Part shown: in pieces, positions 1 through 10,000 of the stretch | How the letters are laid out: every line of letters begins with the position of its first letter | Position numbering within the stretch: position 1 is the first letter of the stretch | Source of the DNA: Rhynchonema sp. JSB1_4 | Lineage: Eukaryota > Nematoda > Chromadorea > Monhysterida > Xyalidae | Direction of reading: 5' to 3' | Length of the DNA: 64,000 nucleotides | Assembly (NCBI GenBank): GCA_030248065.1 | Contig: JASAMV010004338.1 | Coordinates: 28,911 to 92,910 of the forward strand | Position numbers and translations under genes: made by a program | The notes under the pieces: model-generated | Databases searched by the model: none | Told to the model about the DNA's origin: nothing | The model's input: only the letters and a program-made list of their open reading frames with translations

Positions 1-157
1 GTATGACGTCATCAGATGTCGATCAAATATGGTCGCTCCAATTACAAACGAAATCCACTTGAGAGCATTCGGCGCTAAGAACGGTGCCGTCGGTGTCCCG
101 AAACCGGCGGGACTGAAACCGGTTGCTGTTCCAGATATGGTGGTCACTAAAAGTTGA
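1..157 (+). CDS. GPCR C-terminal tail (partial, 5' part outside window)
   Basis: Bases 2-157 read open as 51 residues to a TGA at 155-157. The first residues, YDVIRCRS, match CDVIRCRS in the tail of the GPCR at 4636-5850, and the next stretch keeps spaced similarity (GAKNG against GAQNG). The DNA is also alike: both have GACGTCATCAGATGTCGATC. I infer that this is the cytoplasmic tail of a tandem paralogue whose seven-helix part lies left of the window. The segment is too short to name a receptor family by itself. Confidence 0.6.
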   Translation, partial: YDVIRCRSNMVAPITNEIHLRAFGAKNGAVGVPKPAGLKPVAVPDMVVTKS

Positions 158-264
158 TCAGTATGTATGTTTTGAGCCGATCAAAACGTTCATCAAAGCT
201 GGTAGTCATGCATTTTTACTCGACTTTGTATTCTGGACTCATTCCTCCACCTGGAGAAGTAGTG

Positions 265-533
265 TATTGGTCGCACAATGACTATATAAGAATTGGTCAA
301 ATTGTTTTCCTGAATCGTGAAGAGGGAAAGTGACGGGGCAATGACGTTGCGTTGCGTGATCGCACACAAAGTATGTTGTAAAGAGAATGTTTCAGACCTG
401 CGGCAACGTAGTTGATCTGCTAGATTATTTTTAGCTGAAAATGTTTTGTCAAAAATACAAGTAGCATAGTGGTTAAGGTTGAACCTGAAGATCAGGGTAG
501 ATGAATTCTGATTAAGTCATTGTGCGACCAATA
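265..533. mobile_element. MITE, TTGGTCGCAC family, copy 1
   Basis: A 269-bp element with terminal inverted repeats TATTGGTCGCACAATGAC and GTCATTGTGCGACCAATA. Two further full copies lie at 38528-38798 and 47315-47593, with partial ends at 597-645 and about 38121-38147. The outermost TA on both sides fits a Tc1/mariner-type TA target duplication. There is no coding capacity. Confidence 0.85.
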
Positions 534-596
534 GAATGATTATCCGTGCCTGTCAATAAGCCTTTATTGTGTACAGTGGTTTAATTGGAGGTTAGG

Positions 597-645
597 TATT
601 GGTCGCACAAGACTATTATAAGAACCCATCTAAAAATTTTCCTGC
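597..645. mobile_element. Partial left end of the TTGGTCGCAC MITE
   Basis: Starts TATTGGTCGCACAAGACT and stays recognisably like the left end of the element at 265 for about 50 bases, then loses similarity. It is a truncated copy. Confidence 0.55.
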
Positions 646-1930
646 ATCAGATCCTGCGTAGATTACAAGCGTTCCATTTATAGTTCTTCCAAAACATTTC
701 TGGAGAATGATGCGCTTGAACACAGTGAGCGTGATGTCGGCAGAAAAAACTTCTAACACAAACAACGGAGGACAAAGCATTCGTCGTAATGTGTCTGCAT
801 TTTTCACCGCACTGCATCAAGCGCTCATAGTCGCCGTTCCTTGTCTCTCTGTTCTGTTTAGCATCGTATATATTGGAAATGATCACAGGAAAAAGGAGAA
901 AGACACATATTGCTTTCTATTAGGAGTGTTTATTACCTATGTAGGATCTGAGCTCATACTGTAGTTCTGTTATAAGTTCTGACAGTGTGTTAGCTAATGA
1001 AGACGGCCGGGGCTCGGCTTCCTTTTGATCCAAAAAAGTCGACTCCCGCAAGGCCAATCAAAGATTCCCGTATTCATTTCCTTACCATGTCACAACGTGA
1101 CGCACATGTGCTATTGATTGCACAATTGCATCTTTTTTCCATTTATAAACTGTCTGTGTCCCGCCCGTTATTGTGGGGTTTTCCACAACTGTACACCGTG
1201 ATTGTATTTTAGGTTTAGGCGTTTCTGACCATCGCTACATATATTGCACTATGTAAAAACTATCGTTATTAGTGTCATATGTTTACTTTTGCACGCAGAG
1301 CTCTGCACTAAACGTGCAGTACTATTGTCTCCGCTTTTCGCGTTCACAAAGTTGAACAAAATTCGATGGTATATAAACGTCACTAGGTTATGCAAGCAAA
1401 AGTGAACGGTGCACAGCGATACGATAACGATATTTTTCAATGACATTTTATTTGGACGAGGTGTACCTTGGTGCTGTTGATCATGAAGGCTGCTGGTCCA
1501 CATAGTGATTAATTGACCTTCTTAATTTGGCCGGATTTCACAAAACAAAACTGACAACCCAGGGCTTTCTGAAGCAATCCTGTTCATACTGTAGAAAATT
1601 CGATCAAGCAGGAATCGTCAAAGATTGTATGGAAATACCACGTTTGAATTTTGTGACCACTCCACCTGTGGTCAAATGTGCCATAACGGAATTTTTGCAA
1701 TCATTGGATATCACTGGCTAGAACAACTGTGTGACTCAGTTACTGGGCAGCGATATTCGCACCATATCATAATATCCACAAAAACGATGAAAACGAAATG
1801 CACCTGTTCCTGTAGGCTGAGAGGCAGTGAATGCTTTGTTCAGAATGTCACAATCCAGGTCTAAAGGCGCACTCTCATACAGCAAATAGGGTGACATCAC
1901 AACCGTGGAGCGATTTTGATGAGACACTTG
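646..1930. other. Intergenic stretch, no gene recognised
   Basis: Short open frames on both strands (for example 707-964 +) show no recognisable motif and no exon structure. A 15-base word GGTGCTGTTGATCAT at about 1470 recurs near 4156, which suggests old repeat material. I see no supported gene. Confidence 0.4.
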
Positions 1931-2685
1931 TATAGTCTGTTGATTATATTTCGACATAGTGTATAAGCCCCATTCAGCGATGTTTGGAGCGGGCTGGGTC
2001 GACGCCATTCTAAATGAATGTTTCAGGCATTGCCAACTCATTCGCAGAGCCAGAACCGTGCCGGGAAGACTCATTATAAATAAAACGGATTAAACGGATT
2101 AACCGGATTTTTGCGTGCTGGGGGGAAGACTCATTATTTCTTTGAAAATAAAACGGATTAAACGGAATCCAGCTGGAACTTGGTCCTGAACCAATGTTTG
2201 GGCTCAGGCTTGAGCTCAGGCTTAGGCTTAGGCTTACGCTCACGTTTAGGCATATATGTTGGCTTCAGTCTTGGCTCAGGCTTAAACTTAGACTTAGGCT
2301 TAGGCTGAATACACGCCGGTCACATACAACATGCATAATGAGTCTGAATTGGGAAGGCCCTGGGGGGGAAAACTCATTACGGGGATTCCGTTTAATCCGT
2401 TTTATTTTCAAAGAAATAATGAGTCTTCCCGCCAGAGCCTCTGCAGGATAAACTGATTACAATAGTAATGAGTCTTCCATCAACCGCCAGAACATTGTTG
2501 GTGTTGTGCGATGACAGGCCACGTGTTTTTGCGCCACGCGGCAAGCAATGTTAAATCGGTCTTTTGCCTGAGTTAGCAATGCTTGAAACATTCATTTAGA
2601 ATGGCGTCGACCCAGCCCACCTCCAAACATCGCTGAATGGGGCTTATACACTATGTCGAAATCGAAATATAATCAACAGACTATA
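1931..2685. mobile_element. Foldback element 1
   Basis: The left end TATAGTCTGTTGATTATAT is mirrored by ATATAATCAACAGACTATA at the right end. The inverted arms (about 1931-2040 and 2575-2685) share a block covering the sequence around GGGGCTTATACACTATG and GCGATGTTTGGAG. Inside is a second inverted layer rich in the word AAACGGATTAAACGG and in AATGAGTCTTCC. The core holds TTAGGC-like repeats. It abuts foldback element 2 directly. Confidence 0.75.
2195..2312. repeat. Degenerate GGCTTA/GGCTCA hexamer array (TTAGGC-like)
   Basis: The loop of foldback element 1 is built from the hexamers GGCTTA and GGCTCA with point changes, in phase for several units at a time. GGCTTA is a rotation of TTAGGC, the telomere repeat of C. 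elegans and related nematodes. I infer an interstitial telomere-like or simple-repeat remnant. The array is short and degenerate. Confidence 0.55.
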
Positions 2686-3993
2686 GACCTGTGCCGATCT
2701 ATGGTTTTTTTCTGGCAAAATCTGACCCCACAGGGTATTTGGTAGGTTTTTTGGAAAAATGGAAAAAAATATGATTTTCGATTTTAGGCCTAAAAATTGG
2801 TGTAGGGGTCCTCTGGGAGGCCTGAAACAAGAATCTGTGGAGAGATATTTCAAAAATTGATACAGCGCGCCAGCAGATGTTTCAAAAAATGATGAATCGA
2901 AACATTTTTGGGTCAAATTGAGTTTGTGCTGGAAATGGTCGGCTTGCATCAGACTGTGTACGTGGGCGTGTGGTGGCGTGTTTCAAATGTTGACACGCGT
3001 GCCGGCAGATGTTTCAAAAAAGGCAAGTCGAAACATTTTTGGGTCAAATTCAGTTTGTGCTGGAAATGGTTGGGTTGGTTATGATTGGATATGTGGGCGT
3101 GGCGGCTTGTCTTTAACAGTTTTAAAATTGCTACAAGTGTCCGCTGATGTTTCAAAAGTTGGCTTTTGAAACATTTTTGGGTGAAATTGAGTTTGTGCTG
3201 GAAACAGTAGGTTTGGCATCAGATTCGATGTGCGGATGTATGGTGGCTTGCTTTGAGACGTTTCAAAGGCACGCTGCACGCTCACTGATGTTTCAAAAGT
3301 TGTGTGTTGAAACATTTTTGGGTCAAACTGATGGAGTGTGGTTCGTTGGAAATGGTTTGTTTGGCTTCAGATTAGATACATATATGGGAGTGAAAACTTG
3401 TTTGAACAGTTTCAAATAGTGACACAGCGCACCCACTGATGTTTCAAAATTTGATGCACTATTGTGTCAAACTGAATTTGGTTTGTAAATGGTAAATTCG
3501 GCTTCCCATCACAAATGTGGCTGTTAATTGCAGAACGGGTCAATTGGGGAGTCACATCAGCGGACACTTGAAGCATTTTTGAAACTTTTAAAGACAAGCC
3601 GCCACGCCCACATATCCAATCATAACCAATCCAGCCATTTCCAGCACAACCTCAGTTTGACCCAAAAATGTTTCGACTTGCCTTTTTTGAAACATCTGCC
3701 GGCACGCGTGTCAACATTTGAAACACGCCACCACACGCCCACGTACACAGTCTCATGCAAGCCGACCACTTCCAGCACAAACTGAATTTCATTTTTTGAA
3801 ACATCTGCTGGCACGCTGTATCAATTTTTGAAACATCTCTCCGCAGATTCTTATTTCAGGCCTCCCAGAGGACCCCTACTCCAATTTTTAGGCCTGAAAT
3901 CGAAAATCATATTTTTTCCATTTTTCAAAAAAACCTATCAGTACCCTGTGGGGCCAGATTTTGCCAGAAAAAACCATAGACCGGCACAGGTCT
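2686..3993. mobile_element. Foldback element 2 with internal tandem array
   Basis: Ends GACCTGTGCCG and CGGCACAGGTC. The left arm (about 2686-3130) is mirrored by the right arm (about 3560-3993), including the blocks around CAGGGTATTTGGTAGG and GGGGTCCTCTGGGAGGCCTG. The left arm and centre are direct repeats of a 130-150 bp unit (2868-3470). The element is about 1.3 kb and codes for nothing recognisable. Confidence 0.8.
2868..3470. repeat. Tandem array, unit about 130-150 bp
   Basis: Five units, at about 2874, 3007, 3141, 3288 and 3438, each start near GATGTTTCAAAA. The first four continue GAAACATTTTTGGGT and most then have GTTTGTGCTGGAAA. Divergence rises along the array. The TGATGTTTCA core equals the start of the word dispersed over the rest of the window. 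Confidence 0.75.
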
Positions 3994-4229
3994 GCTTATA
4001 TCTATAACACCAATTATGTATTGTATCATCTGCTCGTTCGCTGTCCAAAAACAGTTCGGAAATCAAGCTGTGAATCATTAATTCGCGCGTTGTGCAATCA
4101 AAAGAGAACGATGCACCACAACACGACGTTCTCAGAGGATGTTTTACTGCATAACGTGCATCTGGTGCTGTTGATCATTACCTCGTTGCAAGGTTCGTTT
4201 TATTGCAGAGGGGTGGGTTTATTATAAAA

Positions 4230-4625
4230 AAATCCGCTCTTTTTTTCGGAGCAAAGGGCAAGCGAAGCCAATTTTGGATTTCGGTCAAAGAGCGAAGAGC
4301 GATTATTTGCGAGCTAATATGTTTGCAAATTTCACCCTTTTTTGAACTCCTTTTGTGCTTCCATTAGTGTCCGAGAGACCACGTTGACCATAATGGGTTA
4401 TTATCGACGAAGTACCAGCAAAAAGAACAACCACGAACTGACATTAATAAAATTGTGACTGTAATTTTGACTATTGGCTTGCTTGACGGAGGTGCAGGGT
4501 GCAAAGAGGCAAAAAAGATTGTGGTTTGAGAGCGAAAAAAGCGATAAAGAGCGAAAGAGCGAAAATCGCTCATGAGCGAAGAGCGAGCGAACCTGATTCG
4601 GAATTTCGCTCAATGAGCGATTTCG
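4230..4625. repeat. GAGCGAA-rich inverted repeat element
   Basis: Both edges are dense in the word GAGCGAA and relatives (about 4285-4310 and 4535-4625) around a unique middle. It looks like another non-autonomous element directly upstream of the GPCR gene. I could not define its exact ends. Confidence 0.45.
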
Positions 4626-4635
4626 CTATGCATAC

Positions 4636-5850
4636 ATGCAAAGGAGAATATTACTTTTCTCAAAAAGGGGTCCCTCATTTGTTCGGGTGTATCGCTGCAT
4701 TTCAGGTTTGTGGACGTTTCTGGGCAACACTTGCGTTGTGATTGTTCGGGTGTATCCCTGCATTTCAGGTTTGTGGACGTTTCTGGGCAACGCTTGCGTT
4801 GTGACAGCAATATTTCGATACAGAACATTACGCGAACGCAAGGAGTACCTGTTGATCAGCTACTTGTCGTCCTGCGAATGTCTGTTTGGGCTGGCTTTTG
4901 CACTGGCAGCAAGCTCGTACATGTATAATGGAGGTGAGCTTTGCGCCAACATTGACAGATTATTTTTGACACACGCACTTCAGCGAGCAGACATTTTGCA
5001 GGATTCAACACATTGTCGCCATGGTCGTGCATGCTGCGCCCGGAAATCATCATGGTGATCGTGGCTATCCCGATGATGGGAGCAGCTAATGTCGCCGTCA
5101 GTTTCGATCGTGTGCTGGCGCTCAGCAGGCCCATTTTCTATTTCACGCTCAAATCGTCGTACACACGTAAATTGTGCCTGTGCGCCTTTCTGGCGTCTTT
5201 CCCGGCCGCACTCGTTTGCTACCTTGCTGGCGCTTACCACCACTACTATCGACAGGCCAACGGCAAAATTACCTGCAAATTCGTCAACGTCAAGTACTTG
5301 CCCGCAACACCGTTGTTACACAGTTTCATGTTGATCTACGCCTTTCTGCTGCCTACCGTAAGCGTCATTCTTTATTTGACCGTACCGTTCGCGTACCGCA
5401 ATTACGCACGCAAGATGGCCGCCGCATCGCCGGACAATGACGAGCTCGATGAACAAACATCACAAGCGTACGTGCAGCAGCAGGAGGAACGCGCGCGTAC
5501 GCAACGGCATTTGACGATCACATTTGGATTGTCGGCTCTGATGACCTTTATCTGTATCGTGGTCACAAGCGCGCTCCGAGTCGCACTCATCGGTGTATTC
5601 GACCCGACAACGGAAGCAATAGTCAATCGGTCTTAGCGTCGTGGTTTATTGTAATCAAATGGCCAATGTCACCCTATACGCCGTCAGACACGAAGATTTG
5701 AGGAAAGGCATGTGTGACGTCATCAGATGTCGATCGGCCGTGGTCACGCCACAGTCACATGTTGTGCCTTTGAGAGAAGTCGGCGGCGCTCAGAATGGTG
5801 AGGCAAAAGGCGGTGCGCCGAGACAGGTTGTCCTCGTGAATCATGCATGA
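4636..5850 (+). CDS. Rhodopsin-like chemoreceptor-type GPCR, frameshifted near TM7
   Basis: This is a seven-helix receptor of the nematode Srsx/rhodopsin-like kind; ligand unknown. Exon A ends at 4933 (donor GTGAGC). Exon B starts at 5002 after TTTTGCAG, and the phase closes as GG then FNTLSPW. Visible features: LGNACVV in TM1 with the conserved Asn; a TM2 helix around CECLFGLAFAL; the ECL1 Cys in SPWSCM; SFDRVLALSRPI at the end of TM3 in the DRY position; TM4 near FLASFPAALVCYLAG; TM5 near FLLPTVSVILYL; a long charged ICL3; TM6 after RHLTITFG. The frame stops at TAG 5634-5636, but TM7 (VVVYCNQMANVTLYAVR) and the tail continue in the next frame to TGA 5850. No usable intron lies between, so there is a frameshift at about 5605-5633: a pseudogene, an allele or an assembly error. 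The true first exon is uncertain because of a 63-bp duplication at 4681. Confidence 0.7.
4681..4806 (+). repeat. 63-bp tandem duplication, in frame, spanning a 3' splice site
   Basis: Two copies with period 63 (starting 4681 and 4744) differ at only two positions. Each contains CTGCATTTCAG followed by the start of GPCR TM1. The period equals 21 codons, so the frame stays open through both copies. The result is two equal competing acceptor sites, or a duplicated helix start. Confidence 0.8.
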
Positions 5851-6564
5851 TAATGGTGGATAAATTGCCATAAATCATAATAATGTCCTAAATTGATGAC
5901 AGTATCTGCTCTTATACATACATTTCATAAGCCCTGTTCTCTGTGAGGTCAAAACCACAAGGTCAGTCCTGATGTTCATTCGAGGCCTTTTGGACAACTT
6001 TTTGCATTTATCGAAAGCACTTATTATTCCGGCTCAGACCACAAGCAAAGAACAATTGTGCAGGAAAAAGAATCACCTACTATTATGGGCGGTTCGATCC
6101 CAATTTGTATTGAGAGTGAATAATATCGTCACTGTGGACTGGTGTTGATATAATTTTAGATCAGAATAAAATGTTGATGGAATTTATGATGCTGGCAACG
6201 GCATAGCGAATACATATTCGTCCTGTGACATTTTTACCCGTCTGAAACGAATACGCAGAAGAATTAGGCGCATCAATATTGATGCGGCATTTTTCCGGTC
6301 GAGATTCCCGAACTCGTTGTGCGACTGGGTGTCACAACGCTCGCATCAAGTCTCTCATTGAATGAGGTGGACAAGTCCATCTGCAGCCTCACTCAACGAA
6401 CGCGACGCGGGTTAGTTCACGTGCTCAAGTGGCTGATGTTTCAGGAATAGGCAGGCAAGCACACACAGGCACACAGCGTGGTTCGAAACTGCACGGAAAC
6501 GTATCAGAACACATAGCTTTAACCTGACGAAACTGTGAACTCTGAACCGCTACACCAAACGTAT
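5851..6564. other. Intergenic stretch, no gene recognised
   Basis: There are no convincing exons. One TGATGTTTCA word lies at about 6434. Nothing else could be supported. Confidence 0.4.
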
Positions 6565-6646
6565 GCTCCCGGAAGGACTCGAACCTCCGACCTTCCGGCC
6601 ACCAGGCCTGGACAGCCAGTTGCTCTACCAACTGAGCAACGGGAAC
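6565..6646 (-). tRNA. tRNA or tRNA-like gene, isotype uncertain
   Basis: On the minus strand the acceptor arms GTTCCCG and CGGGAGC pair over 7 bp. The D arm reads GCTC-AGTTGGTA-GAGC. The T arm is GGAGG-TTCGAGT-CCTTC, with a perfect B box GGTTCGAGTCC. The gene is 82 nt, about 10 longer than a standard tRNA. The extra bases lie between the D and T arms. They could be a 10-nt intron (stem CTGG/CCGG, loop beginning CTGTCCA) or a class II variable arm (GGCC-GGAA-GGTC). The anticodon cannot be fixed by eye; GTC is one candidate. It could also be a SINE-derived tRNA-like copy. Confidence 0.6.
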
Positions 6647-7070
6647 GCGGTCTGGCTGCGGCTCAAAGTTGATACCCGTGCAACCGTGCAGACACACGCT
6701 GCTTTGCACGCCACACGCTACACGGTGCGTTGGCTAGCAGACTTCCAGTCCACAAAACATCAACTTTTCTTTTCACATCTTTCTGCGACTGCGCGTGTAT
6801 GCACAGCAGGGACATTCACAGAATTTGATGTTTCACTGAAACCACAAAAATGTGAGACGCGATCACGCTGTGTCTTGTCTTTTATTCAACTGCAAGTTAC
6901 TTTTGGGCCACACTTTTTCTCTGCCGATGAAAGAAAAAGAAAATGCGCTTTCATGACAAGACTGGGAGTTTGTCATTGTCATCATATAAAATAAACTGTT
7001 TGTTTGCTGAGATTTTTTTCGATCGCTTTTTCTGGAACAAGTTGTGCTTTGTTCGATGTTTTGAACAAGG

Positions 7071-10000
7071 ATGCCGGTGCTGCACATTTTTGTCATCAAC
7101 CGAGCTGGCAGTCTCATCTACGACGCCGACACGTCCAATCGAACGGGCGGCGAGGTCGAAAAGACGTTTTCGTATCCGCTCGACTTTCGAATGGAAATGG
7201 TCGACCAGCGCGCCACTGTCACTTTTGGTTTGCTTTTTGTCGATTTCTTATTTTGATTCCTTATTTTCAAAACGGTTTTAAAATTTATTTCCAGGCGAAC
7301 GAGACGGGATTCGAATCGGACACGCCGTTCTCTCCGTAAATGGCGAGAATGTGACGCAAGGCGGTCGATTGCTCGTTCCCTCTCAGAATCTGGTGTCGAA
7401 TTTGGCCGAAGCAAAGGAGACGGAGGGGGAACGCACGCCGAATGGCGAGCCGCAAGGCTCCAACGAAATGACAGAAGTCGATGTCCTGGAAGTTGGTTGG
7501 CTCAGCTCAATTGTCGTGCGTGCCCAGGATTCGAAGACCGACCAGCAGTGTAGTTCCTGGGGGGGGGAGGGGGGGGGGGTCCCCCCTAAGGTACACTAAC
7601 CGCCGCGACCAAGGTACACTAGTACACTAACCGCCGCGCCAGGTACACTAACCGCCTCAATTTTTGCCCAAAATAGGCAATTTTAGGCCTAAAATGGGCA
7701 TTTTTAGCCCTAAAATGGGTGATTTTTAGGTCAATGTTGTCAAAAGTCGCCAAAATACCCTTTTTATGGAGAATTTTTTCCAAAAAGGGCAAAAATAGGT
7801 CAAATTTTCTACCTCAAAAAGTGACTTTTTCCTGAATTTGGGTCTTCCCCCCCCCCTTCCCCCCCAGGGAGGTACACTAACCGCCGCACGGAAAAAAGGG
7901 GTAGGTACACTAACCGCCGCGCCGGACCAGGAACTACACTGCCGACCAGTGTAGGTAGTTCCTTGGGGGGGAAGGCGTGGTCAGTGTAAGTGTACCGTAA
8001 AAACCTAAATACAGCCCCCCCCGGAATAGAGCCCCCCGTAATACAGCCCTCCAAAAAGGGGTCAGTGAATTAATAGAGTTCCCCCAGTGATGTAGTTGGT
8101 CCGAGCAAGAAAGCTAGCTAGCTGGAGGGGTCCGGCGCATGAAAGCTAGCTAGCTAGCCGGGTACCCCGATTTGGGGGTATTGGTCCAGAAGTCAAAAAC
8201 AGGGGTAAAAAAATTGATCGAAATTATGCTAAAATAAGCCTTAAAATGCGTATTTTTGTGCACGCGTGAGAAAATTTGAACGAACTTGACAATTTTGGCC
8301 AATAACATGGTCATTTTGGCACTAAAATCAACACTTTTTTACTTGGTGACCGGAGCAAGAAAGCTAGCTAGCCAGTTTGGGGTATGGGTTTCGGAGCAAG
8401 AAAGCTACCTAGCAGTTGGGGGGGTTAATACCCCCCATACCCCCACCCCAACCACATCACTGTTTTTTGCCCCTTTTTGGAAAAAATTCTCCATGAAAAG
8501 AGCATTTTGGCGATTTTTGACGATGTTGACCCAACCCTATACTTGCGGGCCGGAAAAAAAACCGTTTTTTCCGAAAAAAAACCGTTTTTTTTCGAGGCCC
8601 GGAAAAATACGTTTTTATTTTTCCGGAAATTTTTCCAAGTGGCAACTTTTGGAGAAAAAAAACGGTTTTTTCCAAAAATTTCCGAGAAATATTCCAAGGT
8701 TACGAAAGGATGTTGTCAAAACCAATGTAAATCGATGCTAAACAGTTCTAAACGAGCACTTTTTAATCTCCAAGCGCATTTTTAGCCTGTTTCAGGCCAT
8801 TTCCGAGAAAATTTTCTTCAAAATAGGCTTGTTTTGACCATGGGCATGGGCACTGGAGAGGCTGGGGGGGATGGGGGGGGGATTCCCCCCTAAGGGGTAT
8901 CTATCTCGAGTCAACCCTTAGGGGGGGGATGGGGGGGAAGGGTATCTAACTCGAGCCGACCCCAAAGGGTATCTCGAGTAAGTAGATTTATGGTTTTCAA
9001 AGGCAAAAATAGGTGTTTTTCGACCTCGGGACCCCCAAAAATCGCGCGCTCCGCGCGCAAACAGCCAAAAATGGTCATTTTAGGCCAATTTTCGGCAAAA
9101 AATGTCAAAAAATACCCATTTTTTAGGCCAATTTTGCAGTAAAATTGCGTGCAAAAAACGGCTTTTTTTCGCCTTTTGACGGACCATAGGGGTATCTTGG
9201 GTGGCCTCTGGGGGGTATCTCGAGTAAGTCCGAAACCTTCCCCCCCTAGGGTATCTTGGGTCGATTGGCCTGCCACCACACTGACCATGGGTATCCTTAA
9301 GTACTGGAAAATATTTGAAAAAAAAACGGTTTTTTCCGGAAAAAAACGGTTTTTTTCAAAAAATATATTTTGCGGAAAAATACGCAAGTATACCCAACCC
9401 GGCCGGGTCAACCATTTTAGGCATAAAAATGCCCATTTTTTGGCCTAAAATGTTCATTTCAGAGGTAAAAATTAGTGTACCCAACCGGAGGGGAAATTAG
9501 TGTGCTAGTTACCTTGGTCTTGGAAATCAGTGCACCCAGTGTAGTGGCAGGCAAATGGTTGCAAGGTACCCTTGGGGGGATGGATCCAGATGGTTGCAAG
9601 GTACCCCCCTACCCAGCCTCTGGGAGGTTGCAAGGTACCCCTGAGGTCCAAAAAAGGGTGTTTTTTGCATGCATTATACTGCAAATTTGGCCGAAAAATT
9701 GGTACTTTTTTGCATTTTGGCCGAAAATTTTCCTAAAATACCTATTATATGGAGGTTTGCGCGCGGATCGCGCGATTTTCGGGGTTTTGAGGTCGAAAAA
9801 CACCCATTTTTGCCTATAAAAACCATAAATTGATGGTTGCAAGGTACCCTCCGGGGTGGTTGCAAGGTACCTACCCTCCCCCCCCATCCCCCGCAGTGTT
9901 GGAGGTACTCTGGAGGGGGGATACCTACTGTACCGCGCTCGGAGAGGGGGGATACCCACTGTACCAGAGCCGATGGCCTGGGGGGGTTATGTACCTAGGG

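Noticed and set aside
707..964. 85-codon open frame with a hydrophobic stretch
   Set aside because: It overlaps other-strand frames, has no homology to the GPCRs nearby and no exon context.
2868..3470. CRISPR-like regular repeat array
   Set aside because: The units are 130-150 bp direct repeats in a eukaryotic foldback; there are no short identical repeats with unique spacers.
6425..6994. Open frames with VAQLVEQ- and LEPPTF-like peptides
   Set aside because: They are translations across the tRNA-like gene, a known source of spurious peptides.
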